Shown: piece after piece, positions 28,698 to 30,955 of the stretch
How the letters are laid out: every line of letters begins with the position of its first letter
Position numbering within the stretch: position 1 is the first letter of the stretch
Assembly: GCA_052035955.1 (NCBI GenBank)
Contig: JBPOHD010000089.1
Coordinates: forward strand, 1 to 30,955
Direction of reading: 5' to 3'
Source of the DNA: JAEUNJ01 sp052035955
GTDB lineage: Bacteria > Pseudomonadota > Gammaproteobacteria > Burkholderiales > Rhodocyclaceae
DNA: 30,955 nt
Position numbers and translations under genes: made by a program
Notes under the pieces: generated by a model
Told to the model about the DNA's origin: nothing
The model's input: only the letters and a program-made list of their open reading frames with translations
Databases searched by the model: none

Positions 28698-29633
28698 TCA
28701 CGCTGACTCCCCGCTGCCGGCACGGGCGCCCGGGGCGGCCAGGAAGTCCCGGACCAGCCGATTGACGGTGTCCGGCTGCTCATGGACGATCCAGTGGCCG
28801 GCGTCGGGCACCCGTTCCAGGCGCAGCTCCGCCACGACCTGGTCGAGTCCGTCGAGGAGGCAGGGCAGCAGGGCGGCATCCTCCTCGCCCCAGATGACCA
28901 GGGTCGGCACCCGCACGACGAAAGGGGCCGGATCGATGGCCAGGCCGGCCGCGCCGCGGTCGTCGCCGCCTTCCGGTCCCGGCGGATAGAGGGGCGACGC
29001 CCGGTAGTAATTGAGGGCGCCGGTCAGGGCGCCGGGCCGGGACCAGGCCTCCAGGTAGCGCGCCCGGTCCCCTTCCGGCAATCCCTTCCAGCCCCCGCCG
29101 AACCGGTCGAAGAGGGCCTTCAGGCCGGCGTAGCCGTCGGCCGACAGCAGCGCCTCTGCCCCGGCATCCCGCAACATGCGCATGTACTGGCTGGCCGCCT
29201 GCTGGGCGGGGTCGCCGGCCAGGGCCTTCGCGAAGGGAACGGCATGGGGCGAGTTGATGATGACCAGTTTCTCGACCACCTCCGGATGCTGGGCGGCCAG
29301 GGACCAGGCGACGGCGCCACCCCAGTCGTGGGCGACCACGACGGCCTTCCGGCGGCCGAGGACGCCGATCAGTTGCCGCAGGTCCTCGACCAGGTGTTTG
29401 GCGCGATAGTCCCGCACGGACGGCGGCTTGTCCGAGAGGTTGTAGCCGCGCAGGTCGGGGGCCACGGCGCGATGGTCCCGGGAGAATTCCGCCAGTTGGT
29501 CCTTCCAGGCGTACCAGAACTCCGGGAAGCCATGGACGAAGAGGATCAAGGGGGCGCCCGCAGGCCCCGCTGCCGCGTAGTGCAGGCGCAGGCCGGACAC
29601 CTCGGCGTGGTGGTGCTCGAAGGGGTCGGTCAT
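28698..29633 (-). CDS. Epoxide hydrolase-like alpha/beta hydrolase
   Basis: 311 residues. The oxyanion motif HGFP is at 34-37 and the nucleophile is Asp103 in HDWGG (102-106), as in epoxide hydrolases and haloacetate dehalogenases. His280 in DAGHW and an acidic cluster GEED (249-252) complete the triad. Tyr150 and the NYYRAS motif (208-213) supply the tyrosines that open the epoxide ring. DLRGYNLSDKP (60-70) is typical. The enzyme would add water to an epoxide to give a diol, or release halide from haloacetate; the tyrosines favour the epoxide. The Shine-Dalgarno region ahead of the ATG is weak. A low-confidence promoter pair lies upstream on the minus strand (TTGTTA 29730-29725, CATATT 29706-29701, 18-bp spacer). 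It is the last chromosomal gene before the integrase. Confidence 0.88.
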   Translation of the reverse strand: MTDPFEHHHAEVSGLRLHYAAAGPAGAPLILFVHGFPEFWYAWKDQLAEFSRDHRAVAPDLRGYNLSDKPPSVRDYRAKHLVEDLRQLIGVLGRRKAVVVAHDWGGAVAWSLAAQHPEVVEKLVIINSPHAVPFAKALAGDPAQQAASQYMRMLRDAGAEALLSADGYAGLKALFDRFGGGWKGLPEGDRARYLEAWSRPGALTGALNYYRASPLYPPGPEGGDDRGAAGLAIDPAPFVVRVPTLVIWGEEDAALLPCLLDGLDQVVAELRLERVPDAGHWIVHEQPDTVNRLVRDFLAAPGARAGSGESA

Positions 29634-29747
29634 GGGGAGCTATGGATTCCCGGCCGGATGGCGGAGGGGCAGTCCGCTCGGTAGTAGTCCAATGCAATCC
29701 AATATGGTTCAGAAGTTACATATATAACAATAAGATACACTGAATCG

Positions 29748-29813
29748 TTGTCCAAGGCCGTCCTGGACAATCCGGCCAAATCCAGCTATGATTTGATAGT
29801 CGTTTTGATAGTC
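29748..29813 (+). promoter_or_regulatory. Integrase promoter with inverted repeat and tandem direct repeats
   Basis: TGGACA (29764-29769) and TATGAT (29787-29792) are separated by exactly 17 bp, each matching consensus at 5 of 6 positions. An inverted repeat TTGTCCA and TGGACAA (29748-29754, 29764-29770) covers the -35, as an operator would. Two copies of TTTGATAGTC (29792-29801 and 29804-29813, spaced 12 bp) sit across the start point and could bind the recombinase arm domain or an excisionase-type regulator. Confidence 0.65.
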
Positions 29814-29837
29814 ATTTCTTATGGCGGAGCAAATCGC

Positions 29838-30955
29838 ATGGTACGTCGACAACAGCGGCTCTCAGCGCTCCAGGTCGCCAAGCTGAGTAAGCCTGGGCTT
29901 TACGGCGACGGTGGCGGCTTGACTCTTCAGATTACCACCACTGGTGCAAAGTCCTGGCTGCTTCGATACATGGTGGCTGGCAAGCCGTTCGGGATGGGCC
30001 TGGGACCGACGCATACCGTGAGCCTGGCCGAGGCCCGCCAGAAGGCTCTGGACGCGCGGAAGCTGCTTATCGAGGGCATCAATCCTTTGGTGGCCAAGAG
30101 GCAGAACCAGATCGCCGGCGCACTGGCCAGTGCCAAGATGATGACGTTCGACCAGTGCGCCGAGGCGTATATCCTGGCGCACAAGGCAGGCTGGAAGAAC
30201 GCCAAGCATGCCGATCAATGGACAAACACACTCAACACTTACGCCAGTCCGGTGTTCGGCCATTTGCCCGTGGCCGAGATCGACACCGGCCTGGTCGTGA
30301 AATGCCTTTCACCGATATGGGAGAGCAAGACCGAAACAGCCAGTCGCCTGCGCGGTCGTATTGAGTCAGTGCTGGGGTGGGCTACCACCAGCGGCTATCG
30401 CACCGGCGAGAATCCTGCGCGCTGGAAAGGCCACCTGGACAATCTGCTGGCGACCATCAGCAAGTCCAGCAGGACGAAGCACCATCCATCGCTACCGTGG
30501 CAGCGCATTGGCGCGTTCATGTCGGCCCTGAGAGCGCGTGAGGGTGTATCCGCTCGCGCAGTCGAGTTCGCTATTCTGACAGCCTGCCGGTCAGGCGAGG
30601 TGCGCGGCGCAAAATGGACTGAGTTCGATACGGTCGGAAAGGTCTGGACAATACCCGCCGAGCGTATGAAGGCCAAACGTGAACATGAGGTTCCACTGAG
30701 CGATGCGGCGTTGGCCCTGCTGGAGTCCATGCCGAAGGTTGGCGAGATTGTGTTCGCTGGTACGAAAAAGCAGCTCTTGTCCGATATGTCGCTGACCGCC
30801 GTGATCCGACGCATGAATGGCGACGGCAAGCCCGTCTGGGCGGATGCCAACGGTGAGGGAGTCACGGTTCATGGTTTCCGCAGTAGCTTCCGTATGTGGG
30901 CGGCTGAGACTACCAATTACCCGCGTGAGGTTGCCGAACACGCGCTGGCGCACCA
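29838..30955 (+). CDS. Tyrosine recombinase/integrase (DUF4102 arm-binding type), 3' end beyond window
   Basis: 372 codons are visible, open to the edge. The start is the ATG at 29838 with GGAG nine bases ahead. N-terminal arm-binding domain (LSALQVAKLSKPGLYGDGGG, then LTLQITTTGAKSWLLRYM and SLAEARQKALDARKLLIEG) of the P4/CP4-57 type; SAM-like core-binding domain (about 100-200); catalytic domain with Arg in TACRSGEVRGAKW, the hairpin Lys in MKAKREHEVPLS, HGFRSSFRMWAAE (His-x-x-Arg) and EHALAHH. The catalytic Tyr lies past the edge. Codon use is visibly less GC-biased than in the flanking genes (many CTT, ACT, GGT, TTC/TAT pairs), as expected for acquired DNA. No tRNA gene adjoins it, so the attachment site is not obvious. 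It probably heads a genomic island or integrative element that continues to the right. Confidence 0.92.
   Translation, partial: MVRRQQRLSALQVAKLSKPGLYGDGGGLTLQITTTGAKSWLLRYMVAGKPFGMGLGPTHTVSLAEARQKALDARKLLIEGINPLVAKRQNQIAGALASAKMMTFDQCAEAYILAHKAGWKNAKHADQWTNTLNTYASPVFGHLPVAEIDTGLVVKCLSPIWESKTETASRLRGRIESVLGWATTSGYRTGENPARWKGHLDNLLATISKSSRTKHHPSLPWQRIGAFMSALRAREGVSARAVEFAILTACRSGEVRGAKWTEFDTVGKVWTIPAERMKAKREHEVPLSDAALALLESMPKVGEIVFAGTKKQLLSDMSLTAVIRRMNGDGKPVWADANGEGVTVHGFRSSFRMWAAETTNYPREVAEHALAH

Noticed and set aside
29640..29740. tRNA gene as integration target of the recombinase
   Set aside because: No cloverleaf, T-loop GTTCGA-like sequence or acceptor stem could be drawn in this stretch.

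Overview
The window is high-G+C chromosomal DNA from a free-living Gram-negative heterotroph. A betaproteobacterium of the Rhodocyclales or Sterolibacteriaceae kind is most likely. This rests on the PEP-CTERM secreted protein, the fatty-acid and alkyl-sulfate catabolic genes, the MCP and PAS-kinase signalling genes and the strong GC codon bias. It is an inference, since no rRNA or other marker gene is present. No tRNA, rRNA or CRISPR array was seen.

Layout. Positions 1-38 hold the first codons of a transposase-like gene that runs off the left edge. Positions 149-5486 (minus strand) are a five-gene acyl-CoA operon: PaaI-like thioesterase, large and small acyl-CoA dehydrogenase subunits, acyl-CoA ligase and a second thioesterase. 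A GC-rich inverted-repeat element sits inside it. The operon has a good sigma-70-type promoter, with a perfect 27-bp palindrome just downstream of the start point. Running the other way, 5816-11243 hold a secreted alkylsulfatase, a DHA2-type exporter, a nitronate monooxygenase-like flavoprotein and an IclR regulator. Together the two units look like a module for taking up surfactant-like or long aliphatic substrates and beta-oxidising them: desulfation outside the cytoplasm, CoA activation, alpha,beta-dehydrogenation, then CoA release or recycling.

Positions 11280-13904 hold a PEP-CTERM surface protein with its own promoter and terminator, then a secreted TPR protein. Next come a lone class-I-like HMG-CoA reductase (minus), the 3' half of a flavin reductase gene (pseudogene), a soluble three-PAS hybrid histidine kinase (minus), a crotonase and a methyl-accepting chemotaxis protein. 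Positions 21022-25034 hold a large MalT/AlkS-like LuxR regulator divergent from an alpha/beta hydrolase whose nucleophile position is Cys. Positions 25062-29633 hold an HDOD protein with a small partner, a secreted protein built of two ungapped 70-residue repeats, an HSL-type esterase, a SpoIIAA-like small protein and an epoxide-hydrolase-like enzyme.

From about 29.7 kb the composition becomes visibly more AT-rich. A tyrosine recombinase with its own promoter runs off the right edge, marking the probable start of an integrated element.
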